Shown piece after piece: positions 36,875 to 49,989 of a DNA stretch of 64,000 bases. The position numbers and the translations under genes are program-made. The DNA is from Primula veris. Taxonomy: Eukaryota > Streptophyta > Magnoliopsida > Ericales > Primulaceae. Where the stretch lies: the NCBI GenBank assembly GCA_963682055.1, contig OY821749.1:28961631-29025630 (forward strand), in the 5' to 3' direction. The first letter of the stretch is position 1; each line of letters begins with the position of its first letter. The notes under the pieces were generated by a model. That model was given only the letters and a program-made list of their open reading frames with translations, searched no databases and was not told where the DNA came from.

Positions 36875-37975
36875 TCTTCATGTTTGTTTGGATGAGTGAT
36901 ATAATATGATATGAAATCACGTTTGGTATGATGTATGGCATTTTCGTACAATATTTTAAGTTTATCAACTTAAATATAAAATAATTTGAATATCAATTAA
37001 TCTATGGTTATCTTTTCTGATGTTCATCATCTGTACATCACTACCAAATAAGTAAGTACTAGTAGCTTAAACAAGCAGGGTTAAGTTTGATAAATGTTAG
37101 ATGTGCATATTATAGTTAGAAAATTGTATAATAGTTGAATGTTTTAAAAGAAGAAAGTTGGAATGTAGGCGTAAGTTGACCGCCTAACGTCTAATCATGC
37201 CTTTTAGCGCACCGGGTATGCTTAACTCCTCAAAAAAGAATGTTTTTATTTTTTGCTTTTTTTTGAAAACCTCATAACATTCTGAAAACTGCACAGATTT
37301 TTACAGAATTCTATAACGCTAATAAGTACTACTAGTTTTGTTTATAACACTTCCACTCTATATCAAGCAACAGAAAATTAAACCTTGTGGGGGATTTGAA
37401 TCTCCAGTTTCGGTTGCTCTAAATCCTCTCATTTCAAAGACCAAAATATTCACACGACATAAAAGAATATATATTTCCATTTTACAGTCATTCATTTTCC
37501 AGTCGGTTTGCATATGTTTTCAGAAAAAGTGATACACTCGTAAGAAAAGCACAAATGGCTAAATTTTATAAATTTATCAAAGTACGTCTGCTAAAGTTAA
37601 ACAAAAATTAAGCAGATATACAAGAAACTGTAGCATATTCAACTTGTGCTGGGTCACGAAATGCGAACACTAATTTGTGACAAAATGTCCAACTCATCAT
37701 TTGACAAAGCATAAATAAATTACAGTATAGTAGTAATTCAACCTACAGCACGAGCATATGTCAGTAATCTTCGATTGCTTTTGTTTTTATCCATGTAATC
37801 ATCTTATGTGTTCTGATAGCAAACTAGTATGCCGGAACATAAGACCAATCTCTTTCAGTACCAAAAATCTGATATACAAAGGCGTTTCTAATCCTTACTG
37901 GCAAAGTGAGCGCCAGTTCCATCGGCAAATAAGCTGCAAAATAAGGTAAAACTTCTACTTCAGCAGATTAAAGAG
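36875..37975. repeat. Copy B of the ~1-kb duplicated block
   Basis: Second copy of the block at 33005-33900, same orientation, on the other side of rpl22. It is longer because of extra sequence between about 36970 and 37370. The best conserved part is 37375-37960. Confidence 0.7.
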
Positions 37976-38745
37976 AATTTTCAAACTTTTATCGTAAATT
38001 TCATAAATGAAACCTTTTAAGTTATACTTCATGTTCTAAAGCTCGATTATAAACTTGAGATGAGTGAAGGAAATCTTATTTTAACATACTTAGTGAACAA
38101 ATTTAACTCGATAATATTCCAAAATTTGACAGAGCATCCGCATGTGTTTTTTCAGGCAAGTATAACTGCATATGCACAATAAACAATTAAGCATCAAATA
38201 ATATAAATACTGTTCATATCCAACTCTCTACGTTTTATATGCAGCTTTTGACACCTGAGCAGACTAATCAGAGGTGTGTTATAATTAGACGGGGCTACAA
38301 AGACCGGTCAGTTTGCTTGAGTTGTATAACACTGAAAATAACTTTTAACTCTTTGCAGGGTTGGTTTTAAGTTAGTCCCTGAAATAATATGGTCTAAGCC
38401 TCGGTTTACTTTTGTATCTGCCCTTTTCGTTCCTAAACCTTAGGAATTGTGCATTTTTCGTCCCTAAACTTAACACCTGTTCTTCTAATACTATTCCAAT
38501 TTCTTTTTCATCATATTTAAATAGAGATTAGACATAAAGTTGGGTAGATTATTAAACAGAAACCAATTTAATTTTAAAGTATATAATACTCGATCATTCA
38601 GTAGAGAACTGATTAAAAAAAATTAGGACAAAGTTCATAATTTTTTGACTCAAAATGACATTAATCCCTTATTTGCACGACTATGAGATCATAATATCCC
38701 AAGAGATTTTACCTTTCAACTAAATGCTGTGTTGTAAATATTTCA
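37976..38745 (-). other. 3' flank of the 1194-residue protein gene
   Basis: AT-rich. A stretch near 38350-38490 (GTCCCTGAAATAATATGG ... TCGTCCCTAAACTTAAC) resembles a common dispersed plant repeat. The proximal part should hold the 3' UTR of the gene ending at 38746. Confidence 0.4.
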
Positions 38746-41700
38746 TCAATTATCTGCTGGTGGATACTCCGACGAAATCAATAATGTCATCTTTTCCATT
38801 TCTTCAGCAATAATCCCAGTTGAAAAATCAACTCTTTCAGCATTGTTTGGAGAGTTCTTATCAGTAAAAGGAGTCCTTGTCTCGTATATCTGACTAATCT
38901 TTAACGAATAGCTCAATAATTCCTCTGTATGGCCAAAATTCTTATGATTGGAAAAAGAACTGATATCATTTTCTTTCTGGAGATCACATTCTTGGTTCTC
39001 CTTCTCGGCACTTTTATAAGGTGAATTCCAGCTATTACTAAGACGTTTTATCTCAGATTTATCATCGTCCGTCTTTCCTTGGCAAAGTATTTCTTTCTCA
39101 TAAATATCTTCATCCGTCGGAGCAATCTTCACATTCGCCAAGTTGGCACTAATTTTTTCCTCTTGGTTCATTTCAACTCGCTGAAAGTGTAGGTACTGGC
39201 TGTAGAGATATTCGGCTAACTTTACTTCCAAGTTCATCTCACTCTCCACATCTTGACTAATTTTATCATCATTGGTCTTCTCTTCACATACTAGTTTTCT
39301 TTCACAAAGAAGACGTTTTGTCTCAGATTTTTCATCGTCCGTCTTTCCTTGGCACAGTATTTCTTTCTCATAAATATCTTCATCCATGGGAGCAACCTTC
39401 ACATTCGCTAAGTTGGCACTAATTTTTTCCTTTAGATTCATTTCAATTCGCTGAAAGTGTAGGTACTGGCTGTAGAGATATTCGGTTAACTTTACTTCCA
39501 AGTTCATCTCACTCTCCACATCTTCACTAATTTTATCAACATTGGTCTTCTTTTCGCATGCTAGTTTTCTTTCACAGATAACCATCTCCATATTTCCTGA
39601 GTTCGCAGTCATGTTTACCCCTAAGTTCAACTCACTCTTTGAATCAACTAAATCAATATTCTCGGTGGTAAATATTGCATCATTACCCCCACAATCAAAA
39701 TTTTCTCTATCCACTGGACCAATCTTAACATCCTCTGAGTTGGCACTCAAATTGAAGTCCATGTGCATAGTTTCCTTAACATCTTTTAAGCTAATTTTCC
39801 TGGTGATGGATGTGACATCACTGTTCTTTTCTTCGGATAACATCTTTCTCTCACAAATATAATTTTCTCCATCCGCTGGGACAATCTCGATATCTGCTGA
39901 GTTGGCACCCGTCTTTATTTCCAAGTTCAAATTATTCTTCAAATCAACTGGACTAATTTTCTCAGTGATAGATATTACATCTTTGTTATTTTCTTCAAAT
40001 GCCATTTTCTCATTGCAATAATAACTTTCTTCATTCAGTGGGTCAAATGTCACAATGACTGAGTTGGCAATTGATTCTTTTTGCAACGTCGTTTCACCCT
40101 TCAAATAAAATGGACCAAAATCTTCAGTAATTGATTTTACATCATTGCTCTTTTCTTCAGATGCAATTTCCTCCCTGCAGTCATACAAATCTCCATTTTC
40201 TCGAACAATCTCCGAGTTCACCAGATTAACCTTCATATTCTCATCCAAGTCAACATCACTCTTCAAATCAGCTATCCTATTTGTTTCGGTGACAATGCTT
40301 ACATCTTTGTTCTTTTCTTTCAATTCCATTATCCCATCGCAAAAAAGAACACCTCCATCTTCTGAGACAATCTTTGAGTTCACCAAATTGGCACTCATCT
40401 GTTCATCTAGATCAGCACCACTCTTCAGATCAGCTGAATGACTATTTTTCCCACTGATTTTTACATCATTGTACTTATCTCCGGATGCCGTTTTCCCCTT
40501 GCAATCACATATATCTCCAATCAGGGGAACTAATTTTAAAGTTACTAAGTCGGCACTTGTCTCTTTGTCCACATCTACTACACTGATCATTTCAGTCTCT
40601 TCGCAGTTTACAACTGAAAGCTCCTTAACTCCTGTTTCCTTGGTGTTTAAATACTCTTGTTCTTTTTTTTCTTTTTTAGAGAGAGGCGACAAGTTAAGAG
40701 GGGTTACGACATTTTCTGGAGAATCATAGACCTTGGTGGAAGCATTTGATACCTTTTTAGATGGTCGAGGAGAAGCAGATTTCTGGGTGTCACGCTTTAT
40801 GTTCCCAACGGGGTTTGCAAGTCTGGCAGGTTGAAGCTTTGGAGATTTAGCCTTACTTGAAACACCAGTTGGGGTAGAGACGTCTTTTTCGACTTTTGGA
40901 CTAGATGGTATACCAGAGCGAGATTGTGAACTTCCACTCGGGGTATTGGAAGCAGCTTTCACCTACAGCAACAAATTTTATGCACTGTATAAGTGTTTTT
41001 AGCGTAAGAACTTTTTCTGAAAGGAAGCTACACATGTTTTTTATGTGGAGGGATAGTCCCTTTTACATCATTTAAAGAAAGGCTAAAAGCAGGATCAAAC
41101 TTGACCAAATCTTGTTTAGTTTTTCGTCTTTATTTTTGCAGTATAAAAAACCTAAATCTATCTTTCTTCTAATAAGCATATAACAAAAGAAGATGCACAT
41201 GTTTATACAAGTAACAATCCCTACAACAACATAGCATGCATCAAATGCTCTATTTTAGTGATTCTATTAAATTTTAAACAATCATATATAGCTCCCTATA
41301 AAAAGAATAGATAGAACTAGTTGAAAAGATTTTGCTATTTGATCATTATCTCCCGTTAAAAAGTTAGGCTCGCAAAACTTAAGCTTATTTGGAATGGAAG
41401 GAGTATTATACAACACATTTACATCCTACCGTCCATGATTCTGTTATCTATTGCCAGAAAGTTACTTTCGTGCCATTCACGAAACAATAAATAAACAGAA
41501 ATAATAGGCAAAATAAAACTTACACCATCAAAAAACCCGATCTTTGGCGATGGCATACGCAGGCCCGAAGGTTTTGCTAATTCTGATTTATTAGCCTGCC
41601 CCTTCTGTGTCAAACCAGCATTTAATCTTTCACTATTTAATGGCGGCATTTTCACACCTGAAGGCTTAGCAGATGCAGGTTTAAGGGGTGGTCCTCTTTG

Positions 41701-44700
41701 TGCATTTGTTTTCTCACTATTTGGCCGCTGCATCTTATTTTCATGTCTCTCCAAACCTCTATCATTAGATCTACGAACATTACTCAGAGAGGGAGCATTA
41801 GAACACTGATTGACACTGGAAGTTGACGAAGATGAAGCTACGGACCAATCACTAATAGAACTAGCTGGGGATATACTAGTAGAAAGCTTCGATGACCTTG
41901 ATGATGATAAACCATTATTATCACCTTTTTTCTTCATAGCTAAAATAGAAGGTGGTTTTAGAATAGAATTCGTAGATGTTGGGTTAACAGATCTTGTAGA
42001 GATTCTCCTTGAGTTAGAACTATCAGATGAAGAATTTGAGTTTGGTGGATCTTTTTTATTTGTTGCACTAGAAGTACTAGAAGAGGATGATTTCGAAGTT
42101 ATGACAGGCTTCAGCACAGTTCTTCTAGGACCAGTTAAGCTAGAGACTTTTGGTCCTTTTGGAAGTGGCGCCAATTTAGCAACAGCTGTCACAATGGCTC
42201 ACAGTTAATATATGTCTAGAACTCTTAGCAAAGGTATTAGAAACCTTGTATGCAAAAAGGATATATAATTTTAGTTCACCGGGTTTACCATTACTTCAGT
42301 TTGAGATGTTCTCTTGTTACCTTCATGTGATTATTTATCGGGTAAACTGTAAATAACCCTCACGTACTATGGGTGTTTTGCATATAACCACATGAACTTT
42401 TGCAATTTGAATTTATTCCCATGGACTCTAAATAAGTTTTGCAACCGAAACTCCCATATCCAACTTTAAAATGACATAACTTTGCGCTTAATAATCTATT
42501 TGGGAGAACTTGATTTTGTTTTCATGTTTCCTTTTAAGATCTATGCAATTGGGAACAGCTAAATGTCTGTTGACACCAATATATTATGTAAATATCATTT
42601 TTTTAATGACTGTTTTCGTTAGGCTTACCTTGTGTGCAAAGAAAATGACAGGACACTGAATACAAAATTATGCCATTTTAAACTTGGTCATTTCGCTGTT
42701 TGCAAAAATTTAAAAGCAGCAATAGTACATGGGGGCCATTTGCATTTGCCTATGTTTTGATAAGAGTGAAAAAGAACAGAAAGCTCTTATACAAAAGTAA
42801 TAAATGGCATGTTACCCTGATCCAACAAAAAGTTACTTACAGGAAGTGCCTTTTGCTTTATCATTTTCCAATTGGACTTGGTTTGCTCTCAGAGAAGACC
42901 TTCCCAGGGCAGCCGACGGTCCCGGAATAGGTCTATCATTTGGTCTTGTTGCCTTCTGAAGGGATGGCGTTGGGACTCTAGATCCAGCAACAGACTTCTT
43001 TGAAGTACATATACAATGTCAGATAAAACTTGAAATCAATATGAGTTGTAGAAAGGTGCATACAAAGTTAACTGACTGGTTTAAATTTCCACCACTCTGT
43101 ACACACAATAATTTGTACTTCTTATTTTGTGCATGACATAGTAAAAAGTGAAAGAACATGTACGGAAAAAGAGAATTAAAGCCTTTAATTCTCTTTTTTC
43201 ATACATATTTTTTAAAGGCTATTTATTCTCTGACGACAAAGATTTTTTGAGGAGTCAAAGGCAACCAAAAAGAAGCCTTCTCATTCAAATCTTACATAAT
43301 TATATTTTGGAAAATAATCTTTTAAAAAGTAAGGTTTAAATGACCAACATCAAACAAGTATCAGTTTTAAACTTTTCGATACAACAACTCGGATAATTGA
43401 CGTCGTAGCTTCACATGCAGTATAGAAAATATAGAAACATGTCTGCATCATCTTTACAATAGACATATAAACATCTCGAGAAAACACCTGACTTACATGT
43501 ATGCCTTTAGGGCTGTTAGAGCTCTGTATGGTCAGCTTTCCTGCTGTCTGCATGCGACTAATTTCTTTTTTGGGACCAGTACTTGACTTTGCCTGCATAA
43601 TTTCAAGCTCGTGATTAACCATTAACAAATTTAGTTATTAAGCTGGTAGATAATAGTCTTTATTTCTCACTTACCACGTTTTTGGAGGCCAAATCCTCAT
43701 TTAAAGCTGCAAAAAAGTTATAATAAAATCAATAGGTTGTAACTGTAATCATCAAGAGTATGAGATTAGCTGATTCAGCTGTTGCTAAAACAAGATTGTA
43801 GTTCTTTTACCACAAGCAAACTTAGCAAATTCGAAAATCAAGTGGCAATGAGAATAAGGCTTTATCTGTTACAGCTTAGAAGCCTACTTCGTGTTTCTAT
43901 GGATTTTTTTCCCTTTACAGCAGGATTAGATCTGGTTAACCATCTTCGGAGTTTGCTGGTCTAGTGACCTGAATAAGTTAGAAGCTTTAAGCTGAATGAA
44001 TGTAGCCTTTTTCTATGAACCTCAAAAAATTCTAGCCTAAGTGATTAAAAGCTACTACCAAACAAGTCCTAACAGCATCCAATACACAATTAAAACACAC
44101 AACTAAGGCGGTTGGTGCTATGGTATGTCAGTCGCATAAGGGAGACACTTTGGTAATTGCCAAAATTTTAAAAACATACAGAAATAGTTCCTGCTAAATC
44201 ACTGGTATTTAAAACTATAGTAGTATAGTACTCAATTTCCAGTGCTGGTATACTTACGGGAGGTAGCTCTGATGGAATTATCTCTACTAGACTTTAAGCT
44301 TGATTTCTGAATCGAAGCTCTAATGTCTTCAAACAAATCAAGTTCAAGACTTTCCAATGTCAAGTTCTCACTCCCTAACGTAGAGAGAGAGTCAGTGGAT
44401 CTGTATATATCCTCTTCAATTCCAGGAAGAACCTGGCTTTTGCTAATGCTGTCACCTCCGTCAATCATGCAAGACAACTCATCAGCGTCTAAGACACCTG
44501 ATGTAGATAAATAAATAAATAAACAAGTGTTTCACTGGATGACCATGGCTTGTTCAGAACATTGAAAATAAGTGTGATTATATAACAAGTGTCAGCTATA
44601 CCTGCACTTGTAAAGAAAGCAGCATCCCAAGCTAAGCTTTTGCGCATGTTACACTTTCCAACTTTCTTAATCTTTTCTACTTCACATGAATCAAGAGGTT

Positions 44701-46934
44701 GAGAAAAGTGTTCCATCTGTGAAGTGATTGTAGCACAATCCTCTGCTTTCCCTGCATTACAAGCTCATGCATCTCAAAACTCTATGTTTTATATCTAATT
44801 TTGTAAACAATACAAATTAGCATGGTCATACGAAGTACTCAAGAATTTGAATAAAGGAAAAGCTGACATCACAGATCTTTGAATACTATAATCCCAGCTG
44901 AAACAATCTGATAGCAAACATTTTTGCATTAATTTCAGAATAATCTAACCAAACCAACATAACACGCATTTCTGTCACATTTAAACTATCATTTTTAAAT
45001 TCAAGCATAGTACATCGTAGCTTTCACAACTTGATATGTTTATTGGTCAAAGTTGAACACCAGGCTATGTCAGTGATAGCACTATGAGTATTCATTACGT
45101 CTTTAAAGCAAAATTATATAAGAAAAATACTCCCTCCGTCCCTATTAAAGTGTCCCACTTTATGAATAAACGTGAGCTAAATTATAAAAATTAGTGGATA
45201 AATAAATAGGGACGGGGGAGAATAAATCAATTTATCAAATCATTGATCGACCTCAGCATATTTCAAAATGGCTGTTGGAGCTCTCTCCAAACTTAAAATT
45301 TAATTGAAACTCAGACCCAAGTGAGAAGATTAAAACCTCAGTTTTTTTTTACTTTATGTGTCCCCTCCCCAAAGATATAGATACAACACTAGAAAACAAA
45401 ATACAACATTAACCGGGATCCCGACCATTAAATTTCTTCTCATGCCAATTTTAACAATTTAGATTTGCCAAAAACATGATGCAAGTTTAAGAATGCAGCA
45501 AAAACTGAACGCTGATCATATGGAATACACTGAATGGTTTTTAATTTGGTAATACTGTATCGGGCAACAAAAACCATCCCAAATAACACTGAGAAATCAC
45601 AAGTAGGGGGGAAATCATCTCATTCAATCAAGTGGACCTATGATAAACTCTTTCAAATCCATCTGTTGCAAATCATGCAACTCTCTTAACACCATTAATC
45701 ATGAAAAATAAATAACAATAGAACTTGCCCTAAATAGGTACTCTTCCATTTGTAAATTCTTCTACATAAGGAAGAAAATCTGATTTTGACCAAAAATAGC
45801 ATGTAAAATATAATATTCACCCTCAAACAGTTTACTCCCTCCGTTCCCATTTAATTGTCCATTACGAAACTACGTGCAATTTTGACCGGCTTATAACTTG
45901 TATCAAAATTGTCGGAATGAATTTTTTTAAAAGTTGATCATATAGTTCAAATGTTAAATTTTATGATTAGATTTTAAAAAAATTCATTTCGACAATTTTG
46001 ATACAAGTTATAAGCGGATCAAAACTGCACGTAGTTTCGTAGTGGACAATTAAATGGAAACGGAGGGAGTATTTCTTCTTCTGCCTTACTTGATGAGTGT
46101 GATTTATATGAGAAATCATAAATACAAACGAACATCATAACATGTTACGGAAGAAAATTAACCTTAACTTTTTTTTTGGATTTTTGTAAATTGGTAGATG
46201 CAGTTAATCTAATAATTTACTTTTTCTTCCGCATTTCTGCTTTTTGAGCAAAATTACGAAAAAGAATAAGATCCTAACACATAATTAATGATTGAATTAA
46301 CTCATCCTAAAATCTCATCTTATTGAAAAAAAAAGATTAAATTTTAGCACTAGTATTGAAAAACACATCATGTCTCAATCAGAAATAAAATTCCCAACTT
46401 GTAAATGAAAACTATCAAAAGAAACATCCACAATCTGATCATATATTAAAATCTAAAATGTTAACAATCATAAAAAAAAAAAAAAAAATTCCCAAATTTG
46501 GCTGTTCTTTTTTCCTTTCTGGGTATTTAGTAAAAGTATTAAAAAATCCAAATCTCAATAGATTAAAAAATTGGAAATCTCAATCGGATACAAAACCCTA
46601 ATTTGTAAATCACTATATAAATGATTGTAAATCGGATAAAAACCTTAAAAATTAATTGATAAAAAAAGGGTTTTTAACTTTATCTAGGTTTTCAACACAG
46701 TATCGAAAAACCTCGAAATCTAAACAAGTAATTAAAACCCTTTACCCTAATACGTAAACCAGTGATTATAATTATTCTAATAACACTAAATCGGAAGAAA
46801 TTAGAGAAATTCAGATCCGTACAAGCAATCAAACGATAAAACTGAGAAAATTAAAACAAAAATATGGCAAAAAAAAATGGGATAAAAAGCGATAAAAGGG
46901 GAATTAAAAGGTCACCTAGGTTTAGATCGTCCAT
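38746..46934 (-). CDS. Large Ser-rich/acidic repeat protein, plant-specific family, possibly microtubule-associated
   Basis: Eight exons on the minus strand: 46934-46916, 44751-44602, 44497-44258, 43706-43675, 43592-43497, 42997-42841, 42197-41524, 40962-38746. Phases fit throughout and give 1194 residues. The N-terminal third has two conserved-looking plant motifs, KSLAWDAAFFTSAG (44-57) and LESLELDLFEDIRASIQKSS (104-123), as in a plant family I recall from At3g53320 (described as a plus-end tracking protein); that link is from memory and uncertain. Residues about 140-480 are basic and Ser/Pro-rich, a composition common in microtubule-binding proteins. The last exon (from residue 457) encodes an acidic region of 6-7 degenerate ~50-residue units, then a young 90-residue tandem duplication (about 918-1097). 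The exon 6 start could be three bases later. No enzyme domain seen. Intron 1 (2.16 kb) holds two Stowaway-like MITEs. Confidence 0.82.
39041..39580 (-). repeat. 270-bp in-frame tandem duplication in the last exon
   Basis: Copies at 39311-39580 and 39041-39310 are nearly identical; both contain the segment encoding SQYLHFQR and then EKISANLANVK. The period of 270 bp keeps the frame (90 residues). It sits at the end of an older series of ~150-bp degenerate units between about 39600 and 40560. Confidence 0.9.
42198..42840 (-). other. Intron 6 of the 1194-residue protein gene
   Basis: GT-AG intron. Near 42345-42430 it carries a TAACCCTCACGTACTATGGG ... CCATGGACTCTAAATAAG segment that looks like a dispersed MITE, though no termini could be matched. 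Confidence 0.5.
45130..45220. mobile_element. Short Stowaway-like MITE
   Basis: CTCCCTCCGTCCCTATT at the left and the inverse AATAGGGACGGGGGAG at the right, 91 bp, inside intron 1 of the flanking gene. CTCCCTCCGTCCC is the well-known Stowaway terminus. The target TA is clear only on the left. Confidence 0.8.
45835..46069. mobile_element. Stowaway-like MITE, 235 bp, near-perfect palindrome
   Basis: CTCCCTCCGTTCCCATTTAA at the left and TTAAATGGAAACGGAGGGAG at the right, with TA on both sides (45833-45834 and 46070-46071). Inner inverted blocks match too (CTACGTGCA/TGCACGTAG and TTATAACTTGTATCAAAATT). Confidence 0.92.
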
Positions 46935-46979
46935 TGTACAGATCTAAAGGTCGAAATTCGGCAGAGATATCAAGTATAT

Positions 46980-47038
46980 ATAAATAAATTTATATAAATA
47001 TCTGTATATATATTTATATATATATATATATATATATT

Positions 47039-47072
<34 letters not shown>
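46980..47072. repeat. (TA)n(GA)n microsatellite at the 5' end of the 1194-residue protein gene
   Basis: TATATAAA runs then about 14 GA dinucleotides on the plus strand, about 50-140 bp upstream of the start codon, so TC-rich on the transcribed strand. It is the same arrangement as at 21958-22002. Confidence 0.8.
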
Positions 47073-47074
<2 letters not shown>

Positions 47075-49985
47075 GAAGTGGAGAGTAGGCGGTTCGTTTG
47101 AATTTGTTGATAAAATAATTTTGATTAAAAAAAATAAAAGGAATAAAAAGAGAGACGCTTTGCTTTGGTCCTTCTTTTTTGGTCTATTTTCATCTTAACC
47201 TACAAAATAGGAAAATAGACCAAAACTACATATTTACAATTTGACAATTTTAAACAGACTTTTCAAGTACTTAAATATTATTTAATTGATGAAAATAGGA
47301 AAATTTATAATACCAATCCATGTAGTAACACCTTTTTTTCATCCATTAAATTTGAATTTGTATTTTCTCCATCACAATTATTGTGAAAAAGGCATCTACA
47401 AAAATAAGTCTTGGACAGTTTATTTGTGAAAAATTATGTATACACAAAAATGAACCGCACCTAAAATCGGGTAAGTTCTAATTGTTCAAGTTGACTCTGT
47501 AGTAATACGCTCGGCTAAGCCGTATTTAGCCACTCCAGGAGCAACAGTTCATGGCCATTATGGTGAAATCTTTTATGAAGGAGATACATTAGTTACATTT
47601 ATGTATGAAAATAAGATCACTAATCATATACAAATTACATTATTGTCGTATTTGTATACAAATAGATATCTGTATATAAAAGTTAAGAGGAAAAGTATAC
47701 ATCGATTTCTATTTCTTTTTCTAATTTTATTAGGAGTAAGTAGACAGTAGACGGAGACACTCTTGGCGATTTAATCCCTCTCTATTCTGAAATAAATTAG
47801 CAAAAGATTAATTTTTACCATGTACTTGAGTAAAAAGTTTCATTATTTTGCATTTTAGCCTCCCCAGAACATGAGTAAAAAAAAAAAACTTTCGATGATA
47901 TTTGTTTCTCTGATTCATTCTCACAGTGTTTCAAAATGACGAGTAATAGAATCGACATGTTTATAATTGTCCAGAAATAATATTGTTGTAAGAGCGGGTT
48001 AGTGATAGTAGAAATTCACAAACAAATAATGGTTCTAGCACTCTCCTTAAGTCTATACCTTTGTTCCTGTGCCGAAATCATAAAATTTATCACTTTTTGT
48101 TAGGATTCCGATGACATGTGTCAACAGAAATTTCGAGGTTTAGTTACAAAACATATGTAATTAAAGTAAGTGCTCATCATAATGTACAATTAACCACGAA
48201 TTAGACTGGAGAAACAAAAGTCATGTTCTTTTTCAAGGAAGCTGTTGAATACCAGTTGATAATTCAGGAAGCTGTTGAACAGTTGTTAGTTCTATGTACG
48301 AGCGATATTTGTAGTGTAAAGTTCATCCCCAATTTACCAATGTATTTTCTCCGTGACAGAAAAAGTAAATTATGACTTGTGTGTGGAGTCTCTGAACTTC
48401 AAAATCGTTTTCAAATACTAGCTTATCGGACCAAACGAACTTTATGTTATTGTCATCATTTTTGTTGGTATTCAAATTACTGAATCAATTCCAAATATAC
48501 ATGTTAACATATACAGAAAACAATATGGAGCTAGAGCATGTACATATAACAAGACATCGACAAGGCAAAGCAAACATTAACGATAACAACAGTAGCTAGC
48601 AAGTTCCCTTTTGCAGTACAAACTTATCAACTAATTACTATTGATACTTTCTCTCTAAAACCCACACTTTAACAATATGAGTTTGTACTTGTCTAGACAG
48701 AATATTCTTGAAGAATTCTAGCACGAGCTTTCTCGTTCTAATAAATAGAAGGTTCTTCTATGGGCAAACAACGTGGCAAATGATCGGAAAAGGCCCTAGG
48801 CTCTAGGAGACTAAGACCAGATGGCCTGCTACAACTATCAAATTCAGCAAGCCTTCTTGTCCAGCAGCAAAATGGGGACGAGTATTAGAGAGATTACGGA
48901 TTCCAACTAGAGCAACAAGCATTGACATTTTATGCCGTTCTTAAATAGGAGGGGGTTATATCATTGTCTGGGATTATGAGCCTAAAAATCCTATCGGAAC
49001 TATGAGGATGATGTAGATTACAAAGACAAGTTTGTTAAGGGCATTATAGCGTTTGATGCCTATACTTGGGCAGGTAATAACGCCTGCCTATTAGATCTCT
49101 CAAATCTTTTGTTTCTGTATTTAAACGTTGGCCTCAAATTTTCCTAAAGCCAAGATGCAGTAGGAAAGTTTAAACAGGAAACTGCTATTCGACAAAGAAA
49201 TGATCTAGCTAGTCATGCCTCAGACGTCCCCTGATAACTTATGCCTACTTTGACCTTCATGGCTATTTTTTTTTTGTTTATAAAGAGAAACTAATCCACT
49301 TTACAGTTGCATCAATATCAAAACAGGCATATTACTATAACCACAAAGGAAGTCAGTGAAACACGATAAACATAAATAACGAATTTCACCTTGGAAAAGG
49401 AAAAATTAAATTTCTGAAAATTCCAAATTCAAGCAAGTCATCAGCTGAATGATTCACAACCAAACAATGCTACTGGATGAAAAGATTAATCATAAACCAA
49501 AACAACTTTGCTGATTTTGGGAAATTCGGCTTCAACTTTTCAACAAAATACGCCAGCTTATTTTATCCCGAGAAAATAATTTGGGTTAATTCAGCTAATA
49601 CTTTTCAAAATTTTCAGGCTAGAACATCAACTACAAAGAAAGGACTTTTCAACTGACCATCCACACACGGTACAATCTAATAACAAATAAAACGTGGTCA
49701 AAAGTTGCAACCAAACAAACCCTTTAGGCCTATTAAGTAAAAACACCAACCTCCAATACCAACTCTTTCTTAAAATAGGAAGACGAAATGAACATCATGG
49801 TCAGAAAACAAGAAACATACTACAAAATAAGTTTTATCCTTGCTCACTACCTTTTGCGCATATGTTCTCAACCAACATATTCACCCTAACAAAAGAAAGA
49901 AGTTCCTTAGAGAAATTCAACACCAAAATAGAAAAAGTGCAAAGGTGATAAGTTGTACAAATACCTAATATTTAATCTCACACCA
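47075..49985. other. Intergenic, no gene recognised
   Basis: AT-rich. A less AT-rich stretch at about 48740-49240 (with ATGGGCAAACAACGTGGC and GGCAGGTAATAACGCC) may be a decayed gene or element fragment, but every frame is interrupted and I cannot identify it. The right end includes the 3' UTR of the PWWP gene. Confidence 0.4.
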
Positions 49986-49989
49986 ACTA

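Noticed and set aside
48740..49240. Less AT-rich stretch that might be a gene remnant
   Set aside because: All six frames are interrupted and no protein motif could be recognised, so no pseudogene call is justified.
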